Assembly: GCA_963814865.1 (NCBI GenBank)
Contig: CAWFEN010000009.1
Coordinates: 434,001-498,000 of the forward strand
Source: AP-15 sp963814865
GTDB taxonomy: Bacteria > Pseudomonadota > Alphaproteobacteria > ATCC43930 > CGMCC-115725
Length of the DNA: 64,000 bases
Direction: 5' to 3'
Shown: piece by piece, positions 9,122 to 17,358 of the stretch
Layout of the letters: each line of letters starts with the position of its first letter
Numbering within the stretch: position 1 is the first letter of the stretch
Notes under the pieces: generated by a model
Database searches by the model: none
Seen by the model: the letters and a program-made list of their open reading frames with translations, nothing else
Told to the model about the DNA's origin: nothing
Position numbers and translations under genes: made by a program

Positions 9122-9273
9122 GTCATTCCGGGATCGTCCCCCGGCGCAAGCCGGGGAGGCCCGGAACCCATGCACACCGCCGGTGATGGATCGATTCCGA
9201 TCGCCAGCGGCTTGCCGTAAAAGCCTGTGTTCTCACGTTCCGGGTTCACCGCTGCGCAATGCCCCGGAACGAC
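9122..9273. repeat. REP-like palindromic repeat in a 509-bp gene-free stretch
   Basis: The interval between the MFS gene and the LLM oxidoreductase (8908-9416) holds no convincing gene. Within it, 9122-9132 (GTCATTCCGGG) and 9262-9273 (CCCCGGAACGAC) form an imperfect terminal inverted repeat. Nested inside are a perfect 7-bp stem with a GCAA loop (9139-9156) and a second pair, GTTCCGGG at 9236-9243 against CCCCGGAAC at 9262-9270. This architecture matches the dispersed REP/MITE-like elements common in alphaproteobacteria. No second copy was noticed in the window. Confidence 0.6.
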
Positions 9274-9416
9274 GCCCGGATGGCTGCCACCCAGATCCCT
9301 GCGTTTCAAACCGAGACACTGCGCGACCCGAGACGTTACGCTACGGCTTGGCGGCTTGACGTTCGCGCGGGTGCGGGTCAGGCTGGCCGGGCCAGAAACG
9401 CGGCGGAGCATGAGCG

Positions 9417-10689
9417 ATGAAGCTCTTGTGGTTTCACCTGATGCCGTACACCGAGCTGCCGGATGATTTCCGCGAGAAGCATCCCTCGGTGTGGGTCGAC
9501 ATCCATTCCTCGCTGTTCGACCCGCGGCGCGCGCATCTGATGTACAACGACTTCATGGACGAGCTCGAATTCGCCGCCGAATGCGGCTTCGACGCAATCT
9601 GCGTCAACGAGCATCATTCGAACGGCTACGGGCTGATGCCGTCGCCCAACCTGGTCGCCTCGGCCCTGGCGCGGCGCACCCGCGACACGGCGCTCTGCGT
9701 TCTCGGCAACTCGCTCGCCCTCTACAACCCGCCGACGCGGGTGGCCGAAGAATTCGCGATGATCGACGTGATCTCGGGCGGGCGGCTGATCGCCGGCTTC
9801 CCGGTCGGCTCGCCGATGGACACCTGCTTCGCCTACGGCCAGAACCCCTCGATGCTGCGCGAGCGCTATCACGAGGCGCACGATTTGGTGCTGCGCGCCT
9901 GGACCGAGCCGGACACTTTCGCCTTCAACGGCCGCTTCAACCAGCAGCGCTACGTCAACGTCTGGCCGCGGCCGATCCAGAAGCCGCATCCGCCGATCTG
10001 GATCCCGGGCGGCGGCTCGGTCGAGACCTGGCAGTGGTGCGCCCAGATGGATTACGTCTACTGCTATCTCTCGTATTACGGCTACAAGGCCGGGCAGGCG
10101 ACGATGAGCGGCTTCTGGGACGAGATGGCGCGGCTCGGCAAGGACCGGAACCCGTACCGCGCCGGCTTTCTGCAATTCGTCGGCGTCGCCGAGAGCCGCG
10201 ACGAGGCCTATCGGCTCTACCGCGAGCCGGCCGAGTATTTCTACGGCCGCTGCCTGCACGTCGACCCGCGTTTCGCCGGGCCGCCCGGCTATGCCACCGA
10301 GGAAACCCAGCGCCGCGGCATCCAGAGCCAGGTGGCTCTGGCAGCGCAGGCATCGCGCTATGAAATCGAAGTTCCAGATGCTGGCGCGCGAGATGGATGC
10401 GATCGTCGACAAGGGCTATGTGATCATCGGTTCGCCCGACGAGGTCGCCGCGCAGCTCAAATCGGTGGCGACCGACCTCAATGTCGGCCATCTGATGCTG
10501 CTCTTGCAGTTCGGCAACATGGGCAAGGACCTCGCCAAGTACAACACCGGCCTTTTCGCCGAGAAAGTCATGCCGCAACTGGCGGATGTATTTCCCGAAT
10601 GGGAAGACCGCTGGTGGCCGCAGCCGATGACCCGCGACCTGCGGGCGCCGCTGACGCCGTTCCGGCAGCCGGCGATGGCGGCGGAGTGA
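9417..10689 (+). CDS. LLM-class flavin-dependent oxidoreductase, frameshifted
   Basis: This is a luciferase-like monooxygenase fold protein using reduced FMN. The first frame (MKLLWFHLMPYTELPDDF...) covers about 310 residues, with CVNEHHSNGYGLMPSPNLVASALARRT, LALYNPPTRVAEEFAMIDVISGGRLIAG and WPRPIQKPHPPIWIPGGGS in sequence. Near 10,330-10,365 similarity passes to the next frame, which supplies the ending (KSKFQMLAREMDAIVDKGYVIIG, then SPDEVAAQL, TGLFAEKVMPQL) and stops at 10,687-10,689. One extra base explains the break. The next gene starts 7 nt later on the same strand, so the two form a likely operon. The substrate is unknown; relatives oxidise small organic molecules. Confidence 0.85.
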
Positions 10690-10696
10690 CCCGGGC

Positions 10697-11496
10697 GTGA
10701 GCGACCCGGGCGTGAGCGAGATCGAGACTACCTCGGTCGAGGTCAACGGCTTTCCCTGCCGGGTGTGGCAGCGGGGGAGCTGGCCCCAGGCTCGGCTTTC
10801 TCGCGGGGTTCGGCGGGCTGCCGCGCTGGATTCCGTTTCTCGACATACTGGCGCGCGAGCGCACGGTCGTCGTGCCGTCACTGCCGGGATTTCCCGGGCG
10901 GCGACCGCGGGCACAGCGTGCTCGACAGCCACCTCGACTGGGTATTGGCGGTGCGCCAGCTGCTGCAGAAAGCGGGGCTCGACGGCGCCGACCTTGCCGG
11001 CGGCTCGGTCGGCGGCTCGTTTGCCGCCGAGATCGCGGCGATCTGGCCGGCATCGGTGCGCCGGCTGGCGCTGGTGGCACCCTGGGGTTTGTTCGACGAA
11101 AACGAGCCGGCGACCGATCCCTGGGCGCAGCGCGCGCCCGATATGCCGGCATTGCTGTGCGCCGATCCCGAGCGCTGGAACGCGCTCAAGGCCGAGCCCG
11201 AAGGCGCCAACTCGCCGGAATGGCCGATCGAGCAGACGCGCGCCAGCGAGGCGGCGGCACGCGCCTTCTGGCCGCTCGGCAACACCCGGCTGGAAAAGCG
11301 CCTGCCCCTGATCGCCGCGCCGACATTGCTGATCTGGGGCGAGGAAGACCGCATCATGCCGCGCAGCTATGCCGACCGCTTCGCCGCGGCGATCGCCGGC
11401 CGCAGCGAGATCGCGACGATCCCCGGCGCCGGCCATCTCGCCGAGCTCGACCAGCCCGACGAGGTCGCCGCCGCGATCCTGCGCTGGACGGCGTGA
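10697..11496 (+). CDS. Alpha/beta hydrolase, two frameshifts
   Basis: The protein can be followed through three frames. MSDPGVSEIETTSVEVNG... reads to about 10,785. GPRLGFLAGFGGLPRWIPF... reads to about 10,895. GGDRGHSVLDSHLDWVLAV... then reads to the TGA at 11,494-11,496. Each switch is +1, the first in a G run. The nucleophile elbow is GGSVGGSFAA, the acid lies in LLIWGEEDRIMP, and the catalytic His is in IPGAGHLAELDQP. Its position 7 nt after the LLM oxidoreductase suggests hydrolysis of that enzyme's product, for example an ester or lactone; this is inference. Confidence 0.85.
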
Positions 11497-11631
11497 AAGC
11501 GCAGCGCCGCTGACAGCAGCAGCCGGACGGTTGCGTCCGTTCCCGGCCTTCGCGCACAGCTGTCCCAACTCGTCAAACGCGCGCGCAGCGGGCAGGGCGG
11601 AACAGCGCAGCGCCTTCCGCCGAACGCAGTC

Positions 11632-13632
11632 CTACAGGTCGAGGTCGCGGACGAAGCGGGCGTTTTTCTGGATGTAGTCGAAGCGCAGCTCGGGGCGGCG
11701 GCCCATCAGCGTCTCGACCAGCTCGCAGGTGCGGGCGAATTGTTCGCCCGGCGTTTCGTGCGCCGCCGGATCGGCTCGGGCCGGCAAGATCACCCGTAAG
11801 AGCGTGCGCCGGGCCGGGTCCATCGTCGTCGCCTTCAGGGAGCGCGCCGGCATCTCGCCGAGCCCCTTGAAGCGGCTGACCTCGATCTTGCCGCGGCCGT
11901 CAAAGGCATCGGCCAAGAGCTCGTCGCGGTGCGCGTCGTCGCGGGCATAGATCGTCACCTCGCCCTGGGTCAGGCGATAGAGCGGCGGCAATGCCAGATA
12001 GAGGTGTCCGTTCTCGACGAGACGCGGCATCTCGCGAAAAAAGAACGTCATCAGCAGCGAGGCGATGTGCGCCCCGTCGACATCGGCGTCGCTCATGATG
12101 ACGACCCGCTCGTAGCGCAGCGCCTCCTCGCGATACTGCGCGCCCGAACCGGCGCCCAGCGCCAGGATGATGTCGCCCAGTTCCTGGTTCGCCCGCATCT
12201 TGTCGGCCGACGCGCTGGCGACGTTGAGGATCTTGCCGCGCAACGGCAGGATCGCCTGGGTTTCGCGGTCGCGCGCCTGCTTGGCCGAGCCGCCGGCGCT
12301 GTCGCCTTCGACGAGGAAGATCTCGGTGCCGGCGGCGCTGTCGCGGGTGCAGTCGGCGAGCTTGCCGGGCAGGCGCAATTTGCGCGTCGCGGTCTTGCGT
12401 GCCAGCTCGCGCTGCTGGCGCCGGCGCAGGCGCTCCTCGGCGCGCTCGGCGATCCGTTCGAGCAGCAGCCGGGCCGCCGCCGGATCGGCGCCGAGCCAGT
12501 GATCGAAATGGTCTTTGACCGCATTCTCGACCAGCTTTGTCGCCTCGGCCGAGGCGAGGCGCTCCTTGGTCTGGCCCTGAAACTGCGGATCGCGCATGAA
12601 CAGCGACAGCAGCAGCGCGGCGCCGGCGGCGACATCCTCGCCGGTCGCCTGCGCCATGCGGCGATTGCCGACGAGCTCGCCATACCCCTTGACCCCGCGC
12701 GACAGCGCATTGCGCAGCCCGGTCTCGTGCGTGCCGCCCTCCGGCGTCGGGATCGTGTTGCAATAGGAATGGCTGAGCTTGTCGTCGTCGTCCTCGTCGA
12801 GCCAGGCCACCGCCCATTCGACACTGCCGCCTTCGGGAAAATCGGCCCGCCCGAGAAAAGGCCGCGGCGTCAGCATCGCGCGCCCGTCGAGGCTCGCCGC
12901 CAGGAAGTCGCCGAGCCCGCCCGGAAAATGCAGCCGCGCCTCGGCCGGCACGCCCTCGGGACGCGGCAATGCCGGGTCGCAGCTCCAGCGGATTTCGAGG
13001 CCGCGGAACAGATAGGCCTTCGAGCGCGCCATGCGGTAGAGCGCCGCCGGCCGAAACCCGAGGCTGCCGAAGATCTCGGGATCGGGATGAAAGCGCACGG
13101 TCGTGCCGCGCCGGTTGTGCACCGGGCCGCGGTCCAGCAGCCCGGTCAGCGGCATGCCGCGGCAGTAGCTCTGCTGCCATAGATGCCGGTCGCGGGCGAT
13201 TTCGACCTCGAGCCGGTCGGACAGCGCATTGACCACCGACACGCCGACGCCGTGCAGGCCGCCCGCGGTGCGATAGGCCTCGCCGCCGAACTTGCCGCCG
13301 GAATGCAAGGTTGTCAGGATGACTTCGAGCGCGGATTTGTCCGGGAAGCGCGGATGAGGATCGACCGGGATGCCGCGGCCGTTGTCGCGGACCGTCAGCC
13401 AATCGCCGGCGGCGAGCTCGATCTCGATGCGCGTCGCGTGGCCGGCGACGGCTTCGTCCATGGCGTTGTCGAGGACCTCGGCGGCGAGGTGATGCAAGCC
13501 GCGCTCGTCGGTGCCGCCGACATACATGCCGGGGCGCCGGCGCACCGGTTCCAGGCCTTCGAGAACCTCGATGTCCTTGGCGGAATAGCTGTCGGCGGGT
13601 TTCGCGGCGGGCGTGTCGAACAAATCGGGCAT
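11632..13632 (-). CDS. parE: DNA topoisomerase IV subunit B
   Basis: This intact 666-residue subunit of the decatenating type II topoisomerase has the GHKL ATPase domain first (VLDNAMDEAVAG, DNGRGIPVD, GGLHGVGVSVVNALS). The transducer region follows, then the TOPRIM domain with EGDSAGGSAKQARDR and MSDADVDGAHIASLL, and a C-terminal part with FKGLGEMPARSLKATTMDP. TOPRIM acidic residues are present. The motif and length fit ParE rather than the longer GyrB. It is a single-gene unit with parC not in the window. Confidence 0.95.
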   Translation of the reverse strand: MPDLFDTPAAKPADSYSAKDIEVLEGLEPVRRRPGMYVGGTDERGLHHLAAEVLDNAMDEAVAGHATRIEIELAAGDWLTVRDNGRGIPVDPHPRFPDKSALEVILTTLHSGGKFGGEAYRTAGGLHGVGVSVVNALSDRLEVEIARDRHLWQQSYCRGMPLTGLLDRGPVHNRRGTTVRFHPDPEIFGSLGFRPAALYRMARSKAYLFRGLEIRWSCDPALPRPEGVPAEARLHFPGGLGDFLAASLDGRAMLTPRPFLGRADFPEGGSVEWAVAWLDEDDDDKLSHSYCNTIPTPEGGTHETGLRNALSRGVKGYGELVGNRRMAQATGEDVAAGAALLLSLFMRDPQFQGQTKERLASAEATKLVENAVKDHFDHWLGADPAAARLLLERIAERAEERLRRRQQRELARKTATRKLRLPGKLADCTRDSAAGTEIFLVEGDSAGGSAKQARDRETQAILPLRGKILNVASASADKMRANQELGDIILALGAGSGAQYREEALRYERVVIMSDADVDGAHIASLLMTFFFREMPRLVENGHLYLALPPLYRLTQGEVTIYARDDAHRDELLADAFDGRGKIEVSRFKGLGEMPARSLKATTMDPARRTLLRVILPARADPAAHETPGEQFARTCELVETLMGRRPELRFDYIQKNARFVRDLDL

Positions 13633-13805
13633 GGCGCGAATATAGGGGAGGCCAGAGTCGGCGCAAGCAGCATTCGGTGTCCGACCCGGCCGTCGGCAAC
13701 TATATCTTGGATCAGGAGCAGAACGTTTCCTCGCACCGGGCCGAGCGGCGGTGGCCGGTCGGGGGTGCGGCAGGAACTTTGCCCGCGGCAGCCGGCTTTA
13801 CCGTG

Positions 13806-14009
13806 ATGATGACCAACGAGCGCAAGATCTGGGAAGCGGCCCTGCTGCTGGTGCGCCAGCACGGGGCCGCGGCCGCGGAAGTCGCGCGGCGCGAGGCGCA
13901 GCGGCTGCACGGCGACGACGCGCTGACCTGCGTCGTGTGGTGCTGGATCGCCCGCTCCACCGCGGAGTTGCTGCGACCCGTCCCGGACGAGGATGAGCGC
14001 ATTCACTGA
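13806..14009 (+). CDS. Small conserved hypothetical protein
   Basis: This gene encodes 67 residues from the ATG at 13,806 (MMTNERKIWEAALLLV...) to the TGA at 14,007-14,009. It is Ala/Arg-rich and predicted helical, with a Cys-Trp cluster (TCVVWCWIARSTAELL). Short proteins opening with (M)TNERKIWEAA are common in alphaproteobacteria and resemble the DUF6961 type, but I cannot confirm the family. The frame extends upstream to 13,677, where the sequence looks non-coding. No function can be assigned. Confidence 0.5.
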   Translation: MMTNERKIWEAALLLVRQHGAAAAEVARREAQRLHGDDALTCVVWCWIARSTAELLRPVPDEDERIH

Positions 14010-14019
14010 GCTTTTGCGT

Positions 14020-14040
14020 CCGCCCCTTAACGTTGGGCGG
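14020..14040. terminator. GC inverted repeat after the small gene
   Basis: CCGCCC (14,020-14,025) pairs with GGGCGG (14,035-14,040) around a 9-nt loop, 10 nt after the stop of the preceding gene and before msrB. No T-tract follows, so this is only a weak terminator candidate. Confidence 0.3.
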
Positions 14041-14092
14041 GATCGTTCCGATATCCCTTGCGGTTTTGACGGCGTATTCGAGAGGGAGCGTG

Positions 14093-14560
14093 ATGGCAGA
14101 AGGTCTGCTGGGCCGCCTTGCCGGCCGGGAGCGTGCAGCGGGGAAGACGTTCGCGGTCTCGCTCGGCGAGGAGGAATGGCGGCAAAAGCTGTCGGCGTCA
14201 CAATACCGCGTGCTGCGCGAGCACGGCACCGAGCGGTCCGGCACAAGCCCGCTCGACAAGGAACACGGCGAGGGGATCTATCACTGCGCCGGCTGCGGCC
14301 AGCCATTGTTCGCCTCGGACGCCAAGTTTAACAGCGGCACCGGCTGGCCGAGCTTTTCGACGCCGCTCGCCGAGGCGGTCGAGACCGAAACCGACCGCGG
14401 CTTTTTCATGACCCGCACCGAAGTGCATTGCAGCCGCTGCGGCGGCCATCTCGGCCATGTCTTTGACGACGGCCCGCAGCCGACCGGACAGCGCTATTGC
14501 ATGAACGGCGTCTCGCTCGATTTTCATCCCGGCGAGAAGCCAGCCGAATCGAAGGGGTGA
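14093..14560 (+). CDS. msrB: Peptide-methionine (R)-S-oxide reductase
   Basis: MsrB repairs methionine-R-sulfoxide in proteins. The 155-residue product has two zinc-binding CxxC pairs (CAGCGQPLF and CSRCGGHLGHVF), the GTGWPSF motif, and the catalytic Cys in QRYCMNGVSLDFHP. The ATG at 14,093 follows a purine-rich site (GAGAGGGA). The frame is open upstream to 14,033 without conserved sequence. The N-terminal 30 residues are longer than in the minimal enzyme, but no clear signal peptide is seen, so it is probably cytoplasmic. It is convergent with the PII gene. Confidence 0.95.
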   Translation: MAEGLLGRLAGRERAAGKTFAVSLGEEEWRQKLSASQYRVLREHGTERSGTSPLDKEHGEGIYHCAGCGQPLFASDAKFNSGTGWPSFSTPLAEAVETETDRGFFMTRTEVHCSRCGGHLGHVFDDGPQPTGQRYCMNGVSLDFHPGEKPAESKG

Positions 14561-14585
14561 CGGCCGCCGCCGGTTCGACCCGGCG

Positions 14586-14924
14586 TCACACCGCGTCGGG
14601 CCCCTGCTCTCCGGTGCGGATGCGGACCGCCTGCTCGATCGGCAGCACAAAGATCTTGCCGTCGCCGATCTTGTCGGTGCGCGCGGCGTCCTGGATCGCC
14701 TGCACCGCGCGTTCGACGAGAACATCGTCCAGCACCACCTCGACTTTGATCTTGGGGAGGAAGTCGATGACGTATTCGGCGCCGCGATAGACTTCGGTGT
14801 GGCCCTTTTGCCGGCCGAAGCCCTTGACCTCGCTGACGGTCATGCCGGTCACGCCGACCTCGTGCAGCGCGTTTTTGACCTCGTCGAGCTTGAACGGCTT
14901 GATGATCGCTTCGATCTTCTTCAT
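14586..14924 (-). CDS. glnK: Nitrogen regulatory protein PII (GlnB/GlnK type)
   Basis: This is a 112-residue trimeric nitrogen/energy sensor. The start MKKIEAIIKPFKLDEVK is typical. The T-loop with the uridylylation tyrosine is seen in KGHTEVYRGAEYVIDFLPK, and the C-terminal signature is KIFVLPIEQAVRIRTGE. It follows amtB on the same strand after 249 bp, which points to a GlnK/GlnJ-type PII that gates AmtB when nitrogen is sufficient; sequence alone cannot separate GlnK from GlnB. The intervening hairpins suggest it has its own promoter or is reached only by partial read-through. Confidence 0.93.
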   Translation of the reverse strand: MKKIEAIIKPFKLDEVKNALHEVGVTGMTVSEVKGFGRQKGHTEVYRGAEYVIDFLPKIKVEVVLDDVLVERAVQAIQDAARTDKIGDGKIFVLPIEQAVRIRTGEQGPDAV

Positions 14925-15082
14925 GGCTTCACCCTATCGAGCGGATCTTGGCGCCGGTGCGGGGCGAGGCCGGGCCGTCTTCCGCGAACGCCGGGTCACT
15001 GTACCACTTCGCCGGGGATCCCAAGGTCGCGCCTGCGTCCGATATCGACGCCGACCCGCAGCCCGGCCGTCGGATCGCGAAA

Positions 15083-15113
15083 TTACGGGCGTTCTTTGCC
15101 GGAACGCCCGTAA
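15083..15113 (-). terminator. Perfect 12-bp hairpin downstream of amtB
   Basis: TTACGGGCGTTC (15,083-15,094) and GAACGCCCGTAA (15,102-15,113) are exact inverted copies around a 7-nt loop. On the minus strand the stem is followed by TTTCGCG, a short T-run, so it can act as an intrinsic terminator or attenuator between amtB and the PII gene. Confidence 0.6.
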
Positions 15114-15119
15114 CGGGAC

Positions 15120-15144
15120 GGGGCCGGTCGTGGCGACCGGCCCC
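15120..15144. other. Second perfect hairpin between amtB and the PII gene
   Basis: GGGGCCGGTCG (15,120-15,130) pairs over 11 bp with CGACCGGCCCC (15,134-15,144) around a TGG loop. It lies six bases from the first hairpin and 30 bp after the amtB stop. It may protect the amtB 3' end or stall polymerase; there is no T-tract. Confidence 0.5.
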
Positions 15145-15173
15145 TCTGCGCCGCCTGGAGCGGGTGCTGCACC

Positions 15174-16511
15174 TTAATCGGCGACGGCGGGCACCTCCTC
15201 TCCGTCACCGAAATTGTAGGCGGTCTCGCCATGAACCGCATCGTCGCCGACGCGCAAGGTCGCCTCATCCATCCGCAAGGCCACGAAGATCGAGATCACC
15301 TTGAGGATGACGAAGGTGGCAATGATGTTGAGCACGATGATGAACGCCGCCGCGTAGATCTGCAGCAGGAACTGATGGAAGTTGCCGTAGAGCCAGCCTT
15401 GTCCGCTCACGCCCGGGGCGTCCTTTTCGGTCCCGATATACTCGATCATGTCGGGGCAGGCGAGGATGCCGGTCAAGAGGCCGCCCATCAAGCCGGCGAC
15501 GCCGTGGGTCGACAGCACGCTGAGCGTATCGTCGACCTTGGCGAACAGCGCGGTCTTCTGCACCTTGTTCATGAAGAACCAGGGGATGATGCCGGCGCAA
15601 ACCCCGATGATGATCGCGCCCCAGCCGTTGACGTAGCCCGCCGCCGGGGTGATGCCGACGAGGCCGGCGATCATGCCGTTGATCGCGCCGACGACCGACG
15701 GCTTGCCGTAGACCATCGAATCCATGATCGTCCAGACCAACAGCGCGACGCAGGTGGTCAGGTTTGTATTGAGCACCGCGGCCGAGGCATCGGCGTTGGC
15801 GAAGTAGGGGTCGCCGCCGTTGAAGCCGTTCCAGCCGAGCCACAGGATGCCGGCGCCGGCCAGCGCCATCAGCAGGCTGTTCGGCGGAAAATGGTCGCGA
15901 TCCTGCTGAATGCGCGGACCGATCACCGCCGCCGCGACAAAGCCCGAGGTGCCGGCGGCGAGGTGGATCACGTAGCCTCCGGAGAAATCGAGGGCCCCGA
16001 GCTGGGCCAGCCAGCCACCGCCCCAGATGCTGAACGCGCCGACCGTGTAGACGAAGGTCATCCACAACGGCACGAAGATGATCCACGCCTTGAAGCTCAT
16101 CCGCCCGATCAGCGAACCGGCGAGGATGATCACGGTGATCGCGGCGAAGACGAACTGGAAGAACATCATCGTCGCCATCGGAAAGGCCAGGGGCGGCATG
16201 CCCGACGCGGCGGCCGGGATCGTCGCCTGCCCGGTCAGGAAGGCGGCGGACAGGGCCGGTTTCGGTACCCCCCAAAACGGAAACATTTGCGTTCCGAAGG
16301 ACATGTTGTAAGCCCACAGCACCCAGACGACCATCACCGCGGCGAAGGCATAGAGCGCCATGAAGGCCGAGTTGACCGCCCATTTCCGTTTGACGATTCC
16401 CCCATAAAGGATCACCAGCCCGGGCACGCTTTGCAGGCCGACAAAAGTCGCGGCAGCCATCTGCCAGGCGTTGGAACCGGTATCGAGCCATTTTGGCGAT
16501 GGAACTAACAT
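15174..16511 (-). CDS. amtB: Ammonium transporter
   Basis: This 445-residue inner-membrane ammonium channel has eleven predicted helices. Both pore histidines are visible: GGYVIHLAAGTSGFVAAA for the first and LSTHGVAGLMGGLLTGILA for the second. The ammonium-gate aromatics sit in FVYTVGAFSIWGGGW. The ATG at 16,511 gives MLVPSPKWLDTGSNAWQMAAATFVGLQSVPGLVILYGG (in segments); no cleavable signal peptide is evident. A sigma-54 promoter lies about 100 bp upstream and a PII gene downstream, the classical nitrogen-regulated arrangement. Confidence 0.95.
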   Translation of the reverse strand: MLVPSPKWLDTGSNAWQMAAATFVGLQSVPGLVILYGGIVKRKWAVNSAFMALYAFAAVMVVWVLWAYNMSFGTQMFPFWGVPKPALSAAFLTGQATIPAAASGMPPLAFPMATMMFFQFVFAAITVIILAGSLIGRMSFKAWIIFVPLWMTFVYTVGAFSIWGGGWLAQLGALDFSGGYVIHLAAGTSGFVAAAVIGPRIQQDRDHFPPNSLLMALAGAGILWLGWNGFNGGDPYFANADASAAVLNTNLTTCVALLVWTIMDSMVYGKPSVVGAINGMIAGLVGITPAAGYVNGWGAIIIGVCAGIIPWFFMNKVQKTALFAKVDDTLSVLSTHGVAGLMGGLLTGILACPDMIEYIGTEKDAPGVSGQGWLYGNFHQFLLQIYAAAFIIVLNIIATFVILKVISIFVALRMDEATLRVGDDAVHGETAYNFGDGEEVPAVAD

Positions 16512-16606
16512 CTCTCTGCCTCTTGCGGTTGTTGTCGGACCCAGGCGTTCAGACCGAGCCCGTCGCTGGCGAATGCGGAAAGTGCATCCCCTCTGGATCG
16601 CGTTGA

Positions 16607-16623
16607 GGCAAGATCCGTGCCTA
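16607..16623 (-). promoter_or_regulatory. Sigma-54 (-24/-12) promoter of amtB
   Basis: On the minus strand the sequence reads TAGGCACGGATCTTGCC. It matches the RpoN consensus YTGGCACGRNNNTTGCW at all defined positions except two, with the invariant GG and GC at the correct spacing. Transcription would begin near 16,595, giving a leader of about 85 nt to the amtB ATG. This implies activation by an NtrC-type enhancer-binding protein; no clear NtrC site was found upstream. Confidence 0.75.
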
Positions 16624-16664
16624 GATTGAAAACCGTTGCCGGCTCTGGACGAGGCGCTCGTTCG

Positions 16665-17045
16665 ATGATGCTCAATCCGCCTGGGTTTCCACCCGCGACA
16701 ACGCCGCATCAGCGGCGTGCGCGGCCCCGCCGCCGGCGATGGCTGGTGTCCGGGGTTGCGGCGGGAGCCATATTGCTGGCCTCAACTGGTGACGGCCGGG
16801 CGGCGGCGGGAATCCTGCACTTGCGCTGTACCAATGCCGCGAGCGGAGCGAGCTGGCCGATCGTCGTCGATCTCGATCGTGGCCGCGTCGATTCGCTTTC
16901 TGCAACGATCACCGACAAGTGGATCAGCTGGCATGATCCAAAACAGGGAATTTTCGACCTCGAACGCGCGACGGGCAAGCTCCAATTTCGCAATGCGTCG
17001 AGCACCGGCGGCTATTTCCTGTATTACGCGTGCCGGCCGGAATAA
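16665..17045 (+). CDS. Small secreted protein of unknown function
   Basis: This gene encodes 126 residues starting MMLNPPGFPP at 16,665. An Arg-rich stretch (RRARPRRRR) leads into a hydrophobic segment (WLVSGVAAGAILLAST) and a likely cleavage after GRAAA, so it is probably exported. The mature ~75 residues contain two cysteines (LRCTN and YYACRPE) that could pair, and several aromatic residues. The gene is divergent from amtB, with the amtB promoter in the space between. No family recognised. A GTG at 16,617 would extend the N-terminus over that promoter and is less likely. Confidence 0.6.
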   Translation: MMLNPPGFPPATTPHQRRARPRRRRWLVSGVAAGAILLASTGDGRAAAGILHLRCTNAASGASWPIVVDLDRGRVDSLSATITDKWISWHDPKQGIFDLERATGKLQFRNASSTGGYFLYYACRPE

Positions 17046-17358
17046 CGGCAGCGCGGCGTGACGGCGCAGCTTGAGCTCGCTGTGGGCCATGCGTTGCGGG
17101 GCGGCGATGCGGCCTGAATTCCAGGCAATTATATGCCTAATTTATAGGCAATCCAACCAGCGCGTCAATTTGATGAACTCGAGCAGGCCGGAGAGCGTAA
17201 ATTGGGCAAGCCGCGTCGGGCATCGGGGGCTATTTTCGACATGGTCGTGGCAGTCTCTAGGAATCGCGGTGACGGCGTGAAGCCGGGACCGCGAATTCGC
17301 GCGGGCGTCAGCACCGCGTTACCTGCCGGGCCACCGCCAGCCCGGCGGGAGCGGTGCC
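17046..17358. other. Gene-free stretch with an AT-rich inverted repeat
   Basis: No gene is seen. An AT-rich island stands out against the GC background. TGCCTA (17,134-17,139) and TAGGCA (17,145-17,150) are inverted copies over a 5-nt spacer, with an additional direct AGGCAAT at 17,122 and 17,146. It resembles an operator upstream of the kinase-phosphatase gene. A GC-rich ribosome-binding region (GGCGGGAGCGG) precedes the 17,359 ATG. Confidence 0.35.
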
